Below, piece after piece: positions 20,201 through 29,370 of a stretch of DNA of 64,000 bases. The stretch is from Glandiceps talaboti. Taxonomy: Eukaryota; Hemichordata; Enteropneusta; Spengelidae. The notes below the pieces were generated by a model. That model made no database searches, had not been told where the DNA came from, and was given only the letters and a program-made list of their open reading frames with translations. Positions within the stretch are counted from its first letter, which is position 1, and each line of letters begins with the position of its first letter. The stretch covers positions 11,307,759-11,371,758 of the forward strand of contig NC_135559.1 in assembly GCF_964340395.1 (NCBI RefSeq), written 5' to 3'. Both the position numbers and the translations under genes were made by a program.

Positions 20201-21813
20201 AACATTTTTGACAACGTCCTTTCCACATGTACACGTATTCTATTAAAATAAATACATCGCTATTAGGGTAACAGTCATATAAAATTCGGTCGGTGCGATC
20301 ATTTGATCGGCTCTTCGGTAACATTTGCCAGTAGAATTTGACCTTTACGCAACAATGCGTGGGCGTAGGTCATAGATGACAAACTGGGCGGGATATGGAT
20401 GTGTCACATAATGTACTGATTTATTATACATACTGTCCGATGGTGGGATAAAGAGGTTGTCGGGTACGCTTCCCTTTGATCTCTCTCTGATTCGCGCTTA
20501 GTGCCAAAATAGTGTTGCAAGAATGTAACTATAAAAAGTACCACACTGCAGAAGAAACTTCAGACAATACCAATAAAAACTGCCCCCTAGCTTTTCAGCA
20601 AAACGTTTTTTTTTTTTCGTTTTTTGATTGAGTTACAAAAAACGAATGTTGGACTTTCGATATCAAGACGCCAACACCAAATTCCAAATTCACATGTAAT
20701 TCTAAATGTTGATCACTTTATACGAAAAGCTACATTTTATCGGCTGGCTAGACAAAAATCTTACCAACAGCGTTTCGTCTTGACACAAACATCTTTACCG
20801 ATATTGTTATACTTTCTATGCGTGAGTTACCATTATCTTAGGAGTTCAACGCCAAATTCATATGTCCCTGCCAGGTAAACCTAAGGTCTGGTGCGTTCTT
20901 TGATATTTTTTGAGACAGTCAGTTGACTAAAATGTATCAATTGTAGTCCAGTTATTGTTGTGCCAGACGATAACGTGGAAATATTAATTAGATTTTAGTC
21001 GAGCCAGACGGGAACATTTGCAACATCAAAGATATATTTTGTTTGGCCAGACAAAAACTGTGGCAATGTTAGTGAGATTTTTGTCGAACCAGGCGATGTT
21101 TTGTTTCAGGGTTTGTGATTTTCGTCTATAACATGTTCTATCTCATTGATGTGTTACTGTCAACGTGAAAATGGACAATGTGAAAGTTTTTACCTGGAGT
21201 TATGTTCACGTTGCCGGCGACTATATTATGCAAATCAGTAGGAACCTCGTATATATCTTCATCCTTTTCACTGCTACAGTCAATAGTGTCTAGAAATAAA
21301 AAAAAAACATATCATGGGTATTGTGTATGTAAAAAGATTTAGACGATCGTTTATTGGAAGAGTATGGTGAGTTTTCACGATTATGTGTTCATTACAGGAA
21401 GTTTTAGAGCTCGGACTTGTAATGATTTACACCATCATAATTCTAAACATAACGTCTGCTGTTAATGCTGTTGCAGTGAGCAATGTTTTCCCCAACCATA
21501 CATTTACACGAGCTATAGATGTAGATATAACAGTAAAGTTGAGAGAAAGAAAACACATTAAAAGGATATATGTTTGACCATTACATTAAATTTGTCACAA
21601 CGAAAATATATCTATATTCTCCCGATGGAATGAACCATATGAAAATTATGAGTTTGTTTGAAAATAATCAAGTTACTGACCTTCACTTTGCAAGTGTTGG
21701 CGAACATGACGCATTACTCCATTAGACGAAAAGTATGATGCATCACATATATCGCATACAAAAACGCCATCACTCCAACTGTAGTACGCTTCTTGAGATT
21801 CTGCGGTTTCCAT
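9181..21813 (-). CDS. Gene A: DDE transposase-like protein with C2H2 finger (3' end missing)
   Basis: Ten exons, all with GT/AG borders and matching phases: 21681-21813, 21194-21289, 14904-15035, 14212-14503, 13669-13969, 12524-12648, 11227-11356, 10250-10405, 9785-9907 and 9181-9220. They give 509 codons and one extra base with no internal stop. Seen: a C2H2 finger (C20, C23, H36, H40), an acidic linker, a Cys cluster (C136, C141, C143, C147), a CxxC at 325-328 in FAKCTICDDLK, then SVIIDSMDQ (D386, D389), WPHDSN (435-440), LPPVLYLQMDN (D470) and GYLMQGHTHE (E509). The order D, DN, HTHE fits an RNase H-fold DDE core. From memory this motif set recurs in multicopy uncharacterised invertebrate proteins (possibly Pfam DUF7869, unchecked). 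The multi-exon structure suggests a host-resident or domesticated copy. The exon after GHTHE, expected to begin with a D, is not found. Confidence 0.8.
9450..9511. repeat. Short inverted repeat (16-bp arms)
   Basis: AACTTAATGTACACTT at 9450-9465 is the exact reverse complement of 9496-9511. It lies in the intron between gene A exons 9 and 10. Confidence 0.6.
9552..9579. repeat. Micro-hairpin copy 3 (28 bp)
   Basis: Arms ATGGAAGTAGAA and TTCTACTTCCAT enclose GTAG. ATCGGAC occurs on both sides (9544-9550 and 9581-9587) as a direct repeat. Confidence 0.6.
9785..9907 (-). CDS. Gene A exon 9 (second catalytic Asp)
   Basis: 123 nt, acceptor TTATTTCAG, donor GTGATA, phase 0 to 0. It encodes GGNLPPVLYLQMDNSWKE, CKNRTILAFLACLV and KWGIFRE. 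The DN after the LYLQ strand is the likely second metal-binding Asp. Confidence 0.85.
10250..10405 (-). CDS. Gene A exon 8
   Basis: 156 nt, acceptor CGATCACAG behind a T/C-rich tract, donor GTAAGC, phase 0 to 0. It encodes LLQTHVTGVLVHSE, FAFIDCKQWPHDSN and ILMLVILIVAK. The TGVL.H and WPHDSN motifs support its place in the core. Confidence 0.85.
10533..10866. repeat. Compound microsatellite (TA)n(TG)n(TGTA)n
   Basis: A (TA)n run of about 50 bp, a (TG)n run to about 10626, then interrupted TGTA tetranucleotides to 10866. Open frames of alternating IY, VC or TH residues here are artefacts of the repeat. Confidence 0.95.
11227..11356 (-). CDS. Gene A exon 7 (first catalytic Asp)
   Basis: 130 nt, acceptor TTTTTAG, donor GTAAGC, phase 2 to 0. 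It encodes KKQREVYYNNILD, then YLSVIIDSMDQNKTGLPHF. The Asp after a hydrophobic beta strand (VIID) is the likely first metal-binding residue; DQ follows three positions on. Confidence 0.9.
11590..11860. repeat. ~110 bp tandem repeat rich in palindromes
   Basis: TTATAAATTTAGAACGA, or a close variant, recurs near 11595, 11705 and 11812. Each unit contains CGATAATTATCGTAATTAT-like and CGATATATCG palindromes, then GGGAGAAGGAC. There are about 2.4 copies, within the intron between gene A exons 6 and 7... on the 3' side of exon 6. Confidence 0.7.
12089..12168. repeat. Small inverted repeat
   Basis: AAGTTTACACTG at 12089-12100 is the exact reverse complement of 12157-12168, around a C/T-rich loop. 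Confidence 0.5.
12524..12648 (-). CDS. Gene A exon 6 (CxxC motif)
   Basis: 125 nt, acceptor TTTCAG, donor GTAAGT, phase 0 to 2. It encodes NRFAKCTICDDLKRACQ and LKDHYTHQ. F.KC..C..LK followed by H(Y) is the usual zinc-binding lead-in to the catalytic core in this family. Confidence 0.85.
13109..13146. repeat. (AC)n with GTGCGC tract
   Basis: Short CA dinucleotide run merging into alternating purine-pyrimidine GTGCGCGTGCGC, a sequence able to adopt Z-DNA. Confidence 0.6.
13669..13969 (-). CDS. Gene A exon 5
   Basis: 301 nt, acceptor TTCAG, donor GTAAAT, phase 2 to 0. It encodes RFYEYRSKFLGGIV, WLHRFGSRMGDKMPD, LPSTMTKLSVYHEYL and NFYKMWENENMHIKIPK. This is the region between the Cys-rich N-terminus and the catalytic core. 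Confidence 0.85.
14129..14199. repeat. (GA)n(GT)n next to gene A exon 4 donor
   Basis: A GA run of about 37 bp followed by a GT run of about 33 bp. Read on the transcribed minus strand, this is CA repeats then CT repeats starting within about 12 nt of the exon 4 splice donor. Confidence 0.9.
14212..14503 (-). CDS. Gene A exon 4 (Cys cluster)
   Basis: 292 nt, acceptor CTTTAG, donor GTAAGC, phase 1 to 2. It encodes KCKKQTCKCGNECISKV, then a helical block with FTGQGQFILDAL and VVCNLAWRMIYGISKS. The pattern Cys cluster, QFIL, then VC..aw..iyGIS is typical of the N-terminal part of this transposase-like family as I recall it. The intron after the donor begins with CA and CT repeats. Confidence 0.8.
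14739..14813. repeat. (TGTA)n/(TGCA)n tetranucleotide repeat
   Basis: Tandem TGTA and GCAT tetranucleotides about 75 bp long, in the intron between gene A exons 3 and 4. Confidence 0.85.
14904..15035 (-). CDS. Gene A exon 3
   Basis: 132 nt, acceptor behind a run of eight or more T (TTTTTTTTCAG), donor GTGTGA, phase 1 to 1. It encodes DDKPSCDDENVMINN and FEILDCYEFIDEPDEHF, an acidic linker. A LINE tail ends about 30 bp upstream of the acceptor. Confidence 0.7.
15068..15510 (-). mobile_element. LINE 3' end (truncated ORF2 and 3' tail)
   Basis: The minus-strand frame ending at the stop 15244-15246 reads YWHISKRCYKFDISL, EVESEIHFLISCSRYSQQRQ and AKFIIDCFRIRDSI. RC..(C/F)D...VE.E.HFL..C..Y...R is the usual C-terminus of non-LTR reverse transcriptase polyproteins. 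An in-frame stop lies just upstream, so it is a 5'-truncated, dead copy. The 3' UTR runs to about 15068 and ends AATAAAG followed by short repeated ACTAT units. The family is probably jockey/CR1-like, not resolved. Confidence 0.75.
15722..15943 (-). mobile_element. TAGTCTA-type MITE, copy 2 with 9-bp duplication
   Basis: On the minus strand it begins TAGTCTATCAGCTAGACCTC and shares GGATGTTCTTCCG with the copies at 8916 and 17798. The other end is a diverged CTAGC-type terminus. Flanks ATACTACAA (15713-15721) and ATACTACCA (15944-15952) match at 8 of 9 positions, consistent with a 9-bp target-site duplication. No coding capacity. Confidence 0.65.
15787..16131. repeat. Foldback with ~78-bp arms
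   Basis: Bases about 15787-15864 pair imperfectly with about 16053-16131. Shared blocks include ACAAAACAGGGAGCGG against CCGCTCCCTGTTTTGT and CTCATTAGCATGGT against ACCATGCTAATGAG. The left arm lies inside the MITE at 15722-15943, so this is probably two head-to-head copies of related sequence. Confidence 0.75.
16021..16045. repeat. Micro-hairpin copy 4 (degenerate, 25 bp)
   Basis: ATGGAGGTAAAAGCAGTCTCTCCAT, described as arms ATGGAG and CTCCAT with a longer loop, is flanked by TCGGAC on both sides. It is a weaker match to the other copies; the stem bases differ. Confidence 0.4.
16625..17085 (+). repeat. Dispersed repeat R1, copy 1, part 1
   Basis: Matches about 29795-30180 over most of its length. 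Shared strings include ATGCACGTTTGCGTA, AACGTAATTTATACATG and CGGTAATTACCGGATTC, and CCAACATGGCCAAGCTC. Part 2 of the same repeat resumes near 18060, so about 970 bp separate the two parts here but not in copy 2. Confidence 0.8.
17086..17788. other. Non-coding intron sequence
   Basis: Part of the ~970 bp that splits repeat R1 copy 1. No exon or further repeat was recognised. T-rich runs occur near 17210-17230. Confidence 0.4.
17798..17943 (+). mobile_element. Complete TAGTCTA-type MITE with 9-bp TSD
   Basis: A 146-bp element starting TAGTCTATCTGC and ending CTAGCAGCTAGACTA, an imperfect terminal inverted repeat. It is flanked by identical ATGTTTACC at 17789-17797 and 17944-17952. Interior blocks GGATGTTCTTCCGATAAAA and TTCGTTCGCTTATAGTAT match the copies at 8916 and 15722. 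A 9-bp duplication is typical of Mutator-like elements; the superfamily assignment is inference. Confidence 0.8.
18060..18690 (+). repeat. Dispersed repeat R1, copy 1, part 2
   Basis: Matches about 30230-30630 and 32377-32520. Shared strings include TATACTCCGTG, GGCAATATCGTCAAACAT (GGTAATATCGTC in the other copy), ACATGTAAGCT and ATTAGATTACGTCATTTTTT. The short open frames here are not conserved between copies and are not genes. Confidence 0.8.
19110..19433. mobile_element. Foldback element, ~155-bp arms, 9-bp TSD
   Basis: About 19112-19268 pairs with 19281-19434 across a 12-nt loop with few mismatches. TTGGTGTAC flanks it at 19101-19109 and 19434-19442, a 9-bp direct repeat consistent with target-site duplication. 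No coding capacity. The two arms are nearly identical, so insertion looks recent. Confidence 0.8.
19795..20215 (+). repeat. Dispersed repeat R1, diverged copy 3
   Basis: Diverged relative of about 16600-17060: GGGAAACTGCATTTACCAG, GGCTGAATAATTATTTTCAA and ACGATCGG (T/G)CTT occur in the same order, followed by ATCAACATCA. Lower identity than copies 1 and 2. Confidence 0.5.
20879..21120 (+). repeat. Dispersed repeat R2, copy 1
   Basis: Closely matches about 34287-34515. Shared strings include GACTAAAATGTATCAATTG, AATATTAATTAGATTTT and GTTAGTGAGATTTTTGTCG. Internally it repeats a ~70-bp unit carrying GCCAGAC. It lies in the large gene A intron 2, just before exon 2 on the minus strand. Confidence 0.8.
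21194..21289 (-). CDS. Gene A exon 2
   Basis: 96 nt, acceptor TTTCTAG, donor GTAAAA, phase 1 to 1. It encodes an acidic stretch DTIDCSSEKDEDIYEV followed by PTDLHNIVAGNVNITP. Probably a disordered linker. Confidence 0.7.
21681..21813 (-). CDS. Gene A exon 1 (C2H2 finger)
   Basis: Starts at the ATG whose A is 21813 (METAESQEAYY). FVCDICDASYFSSNG and RHVRQH supply C-x2-C-x12-H-x3-H. The donor is GTCAGT below 21681, phase 1. A start further upstream is possible, but this ATG is the first in frame before a clean coding stretch. Confidence 0.75.
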
Positions 21814-22424
21814 TTAAAGGTTTCTTAACATAATACCCACGGTTAAAATTACGGTCAGAATATATGCATAGACAAGCTCAAGAGGATACTGGATGGGTGC
21901 ATGAATTGCTGGCTCTAGGTCTCTTCTGAAAAGTTGCGTTTAATTTTGCCGCCACATTTTTCCTCGAAGGTGATAGGTCGATTGTATCGCATATTTATCT
22001 TTGCACAACGAATCAGAAGTTTGTAGGTCGCGATCGCACCAAGATATAGACAGATTATACACTGTAAAGTTTAGATTGCGAGATAAAATAAAATATTTCA
22101 TGGGGTGACTAAGTTAGCTAAAAATAGTAATTATAACATGTGGAATGTGAAGAAGAGAGCATGAAAAATTGTCTATGGGCTTACGACTAAAAACTAGGAT
22201 CTGTCAGTTAATCGAAAACAATTTTTTGTAATTTTTATCTGAGCCTCATAACACTAAAATAACACCACTACACAAGAAATCGATGAGTGTACAACCTCCA
22301 TGAAGCCGCGACATTGCACATTTTTAATATCTAACTTCGATTTTAATATTAGACTGCACAGGACTCATCACATCCCCAGCTTCAAAACCAGCACGTCTAA
22401 TATTAGAATCTAACTTAGATTTTA
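21814..22424. other. Upstream of gene A, promoter not located
   Basis: Sequence 5' of gene A exon 1. No clear TATA box or GC-rich island; nothing else recognised. A non-coding 5' exon could lie here. Confidence 0.35.
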
Positions 22425-22680
22425 CACACGTTTTAGATTTTATCCGATAGGATCCGATAGTATCGTCTTCTGGGCCCCTCGGCCTCGGCCCAACACTACG
22501 TTTTATCTGATATTATCCGATAATTTCTAACTTAGAGTATAAAATCTAACTTGGACTGAAATATTAGACAGAGCATCGGCGGGGGCCCGATACTACGTTT
22601 TATTGGATGATATCTGATAATATCGTCTTCTGGGACCCCGGCCTCCCAGCCTGCCACTCTAATTTAGACTCTAACTTAGA
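22425..22680. repeat. Degenerate repeats ahead of the LINE tail
   Basis: ACGTTTTA followed by GATTTTATCCGATA-like or GATATTATCCGATA-like strings recurs near 22429, 22498 and 22595, with TATCGTCTTCTGGG in two of them and CTAACTTAGA in several. It is an imperfect tandem of roughly 80-100 bp units. Confidence 0.55.
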
Positions 22681-22718
22681 TAATGATAATAATAATAATG
22701 ATAATAATAATAATAATG

Positions 22719-22770
<52 letters not shown>

Positions 22771-23201
22771 TAACAATTTATTGTATAAAGACCACTACAC
22801 AAACATGTCTCAGCGGTCTGAACATTACAAAAAGAGAAAGACTAGCAAAAGAGCAACAACAATAAAAATCTAGCATAAGAACACAATGAATAGTTTAAAA
22901 GCGTCTCTAAAAACAAAATCGTATTTAAAAATTAGCAATCAATTTAAAAACATCAGCAATAGCATTGTCGGAAAATATATGTTTTAAGACTCTTCTTGAA
23001 AGGAGCAAATTTCTCAAGTAGTCGAAGCTCAAGCGGTAAACTATTCCACAGTTTAGGAGCATACACACTGAAAGCCCTGTCGCCATACGTTTTAGAAGGT
23101 TGTTTCCCATGATCTTTAATAGAGAAAGGATTCAGCCTGATTCCAACACTCTTTCCCGTCTTAGATTTTAGACACGTTTTAGATGATGGTAACAAATGCA
23201 C
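22681..23201 (-). mobile_element. CR1/L2-like LINE 3' end with (ATT)n tail
   Basis: The minus frame 23201-22953 reads GKSVGIRLNPFSIKDHGK, then YGDRAFSVYAPKLWNSLPLE and FKKSLKTYIF before its stop. GDRAFS..AP.LWN.LP..lR followed by FK..LKTyLF is the characteristic C-terminus of CR1/L2/jockey-clade LINE ORF2. The AAT-type microsatellite at 22683-22767 lies at the 3' end in the same orientation and is best read as the element's (ATT)n tail. 5' truncated. Confidence 0.8.
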
Positions 23202-24493
23202 AATATAATGAATTTAAATGCTAACTCTGTCCCCATGACATAATTTAAAATTTGTCAAATAACCCCCCCCCCCCCCCAACACACACTATAAGACCAGAAC
23301 AAAGGAACCTTACTGGGGAAAAAAACATAAGAAAAATATCAGACATACATATAATAACCCACGACTCTCCCAGGTTTATTTATGGTTAGTCAAACATCAA
23401 GAGTCGTTTATTGCCGTCATTATCCCATGAACAAGGAAATTGGTTATATGCACAAAAGGTAGAACTGGATATAGGTTATTTGTCAATATATTGCTCAACT
23501 CAGAAAGAATCGATCATAGTTTCTGGGCTACAAGCAATCACATTAAAATCAAATGTGGTTAAAATTGTGCTTTGATCTACCCTGTACATGTGCGACAGGG
23601 AGATCGCAAGCTTTTCGAAAAGCAAGCGGTTTCACTAGTAGCGTCCATATATTTTTATCGTTTTCGTAAGCCTCGCTTTACTCTATGACATGTTGATTAA
23701 CTTTTTTTAAAAATAATATTAGTTTAGTTTAGTTAAACAGAGAAATGATGACGAGAACTGGCTTTGTGATGCGACCGTGGCCTTGACATTACGTGTTGGT
23801 AGTCATGTAACAAAAATGCCCACGAACATGTAAATTTATGACACATTTTGGTTCATTTTACAATGACGTTATTCCCCAATTCAGTTCAAATTTTATAAAT
23901 GAATTGAGTAAAATGAGCCAATAACGAACCAATCTGAACTGTAATCACGTGATTGTTCTGTTGATTAGGGTCCCCTGCTAAAGTAACAGTCTGACTTATT
24001 GTAAGTTTAGGGTACATGAAGATCCATTTTAGAGTGACACTATTCCCAAACTTAGTTGAAAACCTCCGAGAATGATGCATTCAGTAACATAAGCCAGAAA
24101 CTACGATTGTTAATTGTAATCACGTGATCGTTCTACTGATTAAGCGCCTGTGCGAAAATGAATTGCAGAATAAGTTATTGTCGGCAAGATGTAAGTAAGT
24201 TTGTGATACAATAGGATTCATTTAATAGTGATACTATTCCCGAATTCAGTTAAACTTCAGGGAGAATATCGGACATACATATAATAACCCACGACTCTCC
24301 CAGGTTTATTTATGGTTAGTTAAACATCAAGAGTCGTTTATTGCCGTCATTATCCCATGAACAAGGAAATTGGTTATATGCACAAAAGGTAGAACTGGAT
24401 ATAGGTTATTTGTCAATATATTGCTCAACTCAGAAAGAATCGATCATAGTTTCTGGGCTACAAGCAATCACATTAAAATCAAATGTGGTGAAA

Positions 24494-24635
24494 ATTGTGC
24501 GTTGATCTACCCTGTACATGTGCGACAGGGAGATCTTAACTGAGCTTTTCGAAAAGCAAGCGGTTTCACTAGTAGCTCGAAAAGCTCAGTTAAGATCTCC
24601 CTGTCGCACATGTACAGGGTAGATCAACGCACAAT
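24494..24635. repeat. Perfect hairpin in B unit 1 (59-bp arms)
   Basis: 24494-24552 is the exact reverse complement of 24577-24635, with a 24-nt loop. It marks the junction where the B unit restarts its own internal sequence. Confidence 0.9.
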
Positions 24636-26600
24636 GTAGAACTGGATATAGGTTATTTGTCAATATATTGCTCAACTCAGAAAGAATCGATCATAGTTTC
24701 TGGGCTACAAGCAATCACATTAAAATCAAATGTGGTTAAAATTGTGCTTTGATCTACCCTGTACATGTGCGACAGGGAGATCGCAAGCTTTTCGAAAAGC
24801 AAGCGGTTTCACTAGTAGCGTCCATATATTTTTATCGTTTTCGTAAGCCTCGCTGTACTCTATGACATGTTGATTAACTTTTTTTAAAAATAATATTAGT
24901 TTAGTTTAGTTAAACAGAGAAATGATGACGAGAACTGGCTTTGTGATGCGACCGTGGCCTTGACATTACGTGTTGGTAGTCATGTAACAAAAATGCCCAC
25001 GAACATGTAAATTTATGACACATTTTGGTTCATTTTACAATGACGTTATTCCCCAATTCAGTTCAAATTTTATAAATGAATTGAGTAAAATGAGCCAATA
25101 ACGAACCAATCTGTACTGTAATCACGTGATTGTTCTGTTGATTAGGGTCCCCTGCTAAAGTAACAGTCTGACTTATTGTAAGTTTAGGGTACATGAAGAT
25201 CCATTTTAGAGTGACACTATTCCCAAACTTAGTTGAAAACCTCCGAGAATGATGCATTCAGTAACATAAGCCAGAAACTACGATTGTTAATTGTAATCAC
25301 GTGATCGTTCTACTGATTAAGCGCCTGTGCGAAAATGAATTGCAGAATAAGTTATTGTAGGCAAGATGTAAGTAAGTTTGTGATACAATAGGATTCATTT
25401 AATAGTGATACTATTCCCGAATTCAGTTAAACTTCAGGGAGAATATCGGACATACATATAATAACCCACGACTCTCCCAGGTTTATTTATGGTTAGTTAA
25501 ACATCAAGAGTCGTTTATTGCCGTCATTATCCCATGAACAAGGAAATTGGTTATATGCACAAAAGGTAGAACTGGATATAGGTTATTTGTCAATATATTG
25601 CTCAACTCAGAAAGAATCGATCATAGTTTCTGGGCTACAAGCAATCACATTAAAATCAAATGTGGTTAAAATTGTGCTTTGATCTACCCTGTACATGTGC
25701 GACAGGGAGATCGCAAGCTTTTCGAAAAGCAAGCGGTTTCACTAGTAGCGTCCATATATTTTTATCGTTTTCGTAAGCCTCGCTGTACTCTATGACATGT
25801 TGATTAACTTTTTTTTTAAATAATATTAGTTTAGTTTAGTTAAACAGAGAAATGATGACGAGAACTGGCTTTGTGATGCGACCGTGGCCTTGACATTACG
25901 TGTTGGTAGTCATGTAACAAAAATGCCCACGAACATGTAAATTTATGACACATTTTGGTTCATTTTACAATGACGTTATTCCCCAATTCAGTTCAAATTT
26001 TATAAATGAATTGAGTAAAATGAGCCAATAACGAACCAATCTGAACTGTAATCACGTGATTGTTCTGTTGATTAGGGTCCCCTGCTAAAGTAACAGTCTG
26101 ACTTATTGTAAGTTTAGGGTACATGAAGATCCATTTTAGAGTGACACTATTCCCAAACTTAGTTGAAAACCTCCGAGAATGATGCATTCAGTAACATAAG
26201 CCAGAAACTACGATTGTTAATTGTAATCACGTGATCGTTCTACTGATTAAGCGCCTGTGCGAAAATGAATTGCAGAATAAGTTATTGTCGGCAAGATGTA
26301 AGTAAGTTTGTGATACAATAGGATTCATTTAATAGTGATACTATTCCCGAATTCAGTTAAACTTCAGGGAGAATATCGGACATACATATAATAACCCACG
26401 ACTCTCCCAGGTTTATTTATGGTTAGTTAAACATCAAGAGTCGTTTATTGCCGTCATTATCCCATGAACAAGGAAATTGGTTATATGCACAAAAGGTAGA
26501 ACTGGATATAGGTTATTTGTCAATATATTGCTCAACTCAGAAAGAATCGATCATAGTTTCTGGGCTACAAGCAATCACATTAAAATCAAATGTGGTGAAA

Positions 26601-26742
26601 ATTGTGCGTTGATCTACCCTGTACATGTGCGACAGGGAGATCTTAACTGAGCTTTTCGAAAAGCAAGCGGTTTCACTAGTAGCTCGAAAAGCTCAGTTAA
26701 GATCTCCCTGTCGCACATGTACAGGGTAGATCAACGCACAAT
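26601..26742. repeat. Perfect hairpin in B unit 2 (59-bp arms)
   Basis: Copy of the 24494-24635 hairpin displaced by exactly 2107 bp, the A+B period. Confidence 0.9.
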
Positions 26743-27643
26743 GTAGAACTGGATATAGGTTATTTGTCAATATATTGCTCAACTCAGAAAGAATCGATCA
26801 TAGTTTCTGGGCTACAAGCAATCACATTAAAATCAAATGTGGTTAAAATTGTGCTTTGATCTACCCTGTACATGTGCGACAGGGAGATCGCAAGCTTTTC
26901 GAAAAGCAAGCGGTTTCACTAGTAGCGTCCATATATTTTTATCGTTTTCGTAAGCCTCGCTGTACTCTATGACATGTTGATTAACTTTTTTTAAAAATAA
27001 TATTAGTTTAGTTTAGTTAAACAGAGAAATGATGACGAGAACTGGCTTTGTGATGCGACCGTGGCCTTGACATTACGTGTTGGTAGTCATGTAACAAAAA
27101 TGCCCACGAACATGTAAATTTATGACACATTTTGGTTCATTTTACAATGACGTTATTCCCCAATTCAGTTCAAATTTTATAAATGAATTGAGTAAAATGA
27201 GCCAATAACGAACCAATCTGAACTGTAATCACGTGATTGTTCTGTTGATTAGGGTCCCCTGCTAAAGTAACAGTCTGACTTATTGTAAGTTTAGGGTACA
27301 TGAAGATCCATTTTAGAGTGACACTATTCCCAAACTTAGTTGAAAACCTCCGAGAATGATGCATTCAGTAACATAAGCCAGAAACTACGATTGTTAATTG
27401 TAATCACGTGATCGTTCTACTGATTAAGCGCCTGTGCGAAAATGAATTGCAGAATAAGTTATTGTCGGCAAGATGTAAGTAAGTTTGTGATACAATAGGA
27501 TTCATTTAATAGTGATACTATTCCCGAATTCAGTTAAACTTCAGGGAGAATATCGGACATACATATAATAACCCACGACTCTCCCAGGTTTATTTATGGT
27601 TAGTTAAACATCAAGAGTCGTTTATTGCCGTCATTATCCCATG

Positions 27644-28554
27644 GCCATGTACACGAACGTCGCAAGGTATGTATTTCCTCGCAATCTCCTGAAAACACCA
27701 CCCGGCCCATGATTTTAATGATGTAATGAGAATAAAAATCATGCATACAAGGTTAAAATCCTTTTTTACTTCGGATTTATAAAGAAACCATTTTAAGTTT
27801 GTGTTGTTTTAAATTTATGTTACTAATACTACAGTTACACAAAACACAAAAAGTGTTAGGACATTTCTCAATTTAACAAACATAATTATGAACATAATTA
27901 TTGTGAATACACAATTTGATGATGAGTAGAAGTAGCACCAAAATTAAATTCACATGATTTTTAGTTTTGGCAAAATCCACAAACAAATACATTACCACGT
28001 ACATTTAGTGGTCGAACTACAATCATGTGACAAATTGATTTCAAATATTTCGACAGACATTTTTCAATTAGTCGCTTTAAAACGAATCATTACGTTTGCG
28101 TCGGAAAGGACACATCAAATGTACATTGTAGACCTTGACCTTATAGGATACTGGTATAATTGAATGAACGAATCTGGTATGATCGTAGATTCTCATTCAG
28201 TACTTTTAACGTTTAACAGCTTGCTTTATTCTAAAAGAAAACAAATTCACTATAGACTCTTCGAACACGACATTTTTAAACAAAGAGTTAATTTTATGGC
28301 AACCCTAATATATCAGTACTGGGCATTAGCTCTGACATATCGAAAACTGTCTTACTATCTGACAAAACGTGCTAGCAGAACTATTTTATTTTTGTATTTA
28401 TTTTTATCATAACAATCTGGTTTATACTTGATAGAGTGAACTTTTTTCACGATTTCTGTCACTCACAATTCATTGTTTTATGCGACGATATTTTAAGAAC
28501 ATACCCCCTCCCCGTAGTAAACTAGAAATTGCTACCTGACTTCATTTCGTTACT
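27644..28554. other. Non-coding, nothing recognised
   Basis: AT-rich spacer. Two adjacent open frames at 27954-28163 and 28164-28412 have no recognisable domain, splice signal or start context and are not called. Confidence 0.4.
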
Positions 28555-28680
28555 AATACTATATTAGCGAGTACAGAGCTTTCACTCAAATCACTCGGGC
28601 GTGATCAGCGTAATAAGTGCAATGGTGATATGTCATACTGAACTCTGAATGGAATAACCTGACAATAGATGGGTGGAAGG
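28555..28680 (+). repeat. Degenerate relative of the 816-bp array unit
   Basis: GCGAGTACAGAG, ATCAGCGTAA, GAATGGAATAACC and ACAATAGA appear in the same order as GCGAGTACGGAG, ATCAGCGTAA, AAATGGAATCACC and ACAATAGA in the array at 6.06-6.18 kb. Roughly two thirds of positions match by eye. Confidence 0.45.
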
Positions 28681-29370
28681 TGGTATCAACCATGATGACA
28701 AATGAGGGTCGGTTATAGTGTTGTTTAATTTTAGACGACTCCCCTATTGTCTTAGCCTGGTATTTGACCACCGAAATTCTGAACCATAAAACTTCGTTGT
28801 CTGCGCTCAAGCTCTTCCGAAGAGATTCTGAAGTACGCTATGTCTCAATACATTGTGCAGTGACCGTTGTTAATTTCATTTGCATTACGCAGTCCCATAG
28901 GTGTAAGTAAATCCACCTCACCCATCTTCCATGTTTTGGACGAAAACATCTATGGTATTGTTTTGAATGATGTGTATTCAAGGCACTGAGTCACAGATCA
29001 CCGGATTTTGAAAATAGTACACCATTCTCATTCAGGTCAAGTCTCAATGCAATACACGTTCTCATGTGGACGTTTGTCGTTACATAATGCATGTATAAAG
29101 AGGACGTGTGATGTGTGTCTACAGTGGCTGTTTGTTTAGATTGTGACTTCCTGGCATGACCATAAACCCTCCACCAAATATGCAACTGCGGCATTTCCTT
29201 TGAAGCGATGTGCGTTTGCATATATTATGTATGATTATTCCGAGTACGTTTAGCGGTAATGCAGACTTCCTGTCCGGGGTGTAAAAACCATAAATCGCTA
29301 CATAACTCGCACGCACGTACAATCTCGCAAAAGGCGAGAAGAGATTATACGCGGTTATGCTATTTTATGT
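28681..29370. other. Non-coding, nothing recognised
   Basis: No supported exon or repeat in this stretch. Confidence 0.35.

Larger units (their letters stand above)
23334..27643. repeat. Higher-order tandem array A-B-A-B (930/1177 bp)
   Basis: GACATACATATAATAACCC recurs at 23342, 24272, 25449, 26379 and 27556, giving periods 930, 1177, 930 and 1177 and a partial fifth unit to 27643. B units differ from A by an extra 247 bp holding an inverted hairpin. The A+B pair (2107 bp) is itself duplicated almost without change. Inside each unit is a ~185-bp subrepeat carrying AATCACGTGAT and GA(C/T)ACTATTCCC-type strings. The identical 64-codon minus-strand frame in every unit (e.g. 23886-24080) is carried by the repeat; no start context, splice signal or domain suggests a gene. 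Confidence 0.9.

Noticed and set aside
23886-27364. Four identical 64-codon minus frames
   Set aside because: Carried along by the 930/1177-bp tandem repeat; identity reflects recent duplication, not selection on a protein.
28164-28412. 82-codon plus frame
   Set aside because: AT-rich, no start context or homology; directly adjoins another unsupported frame.
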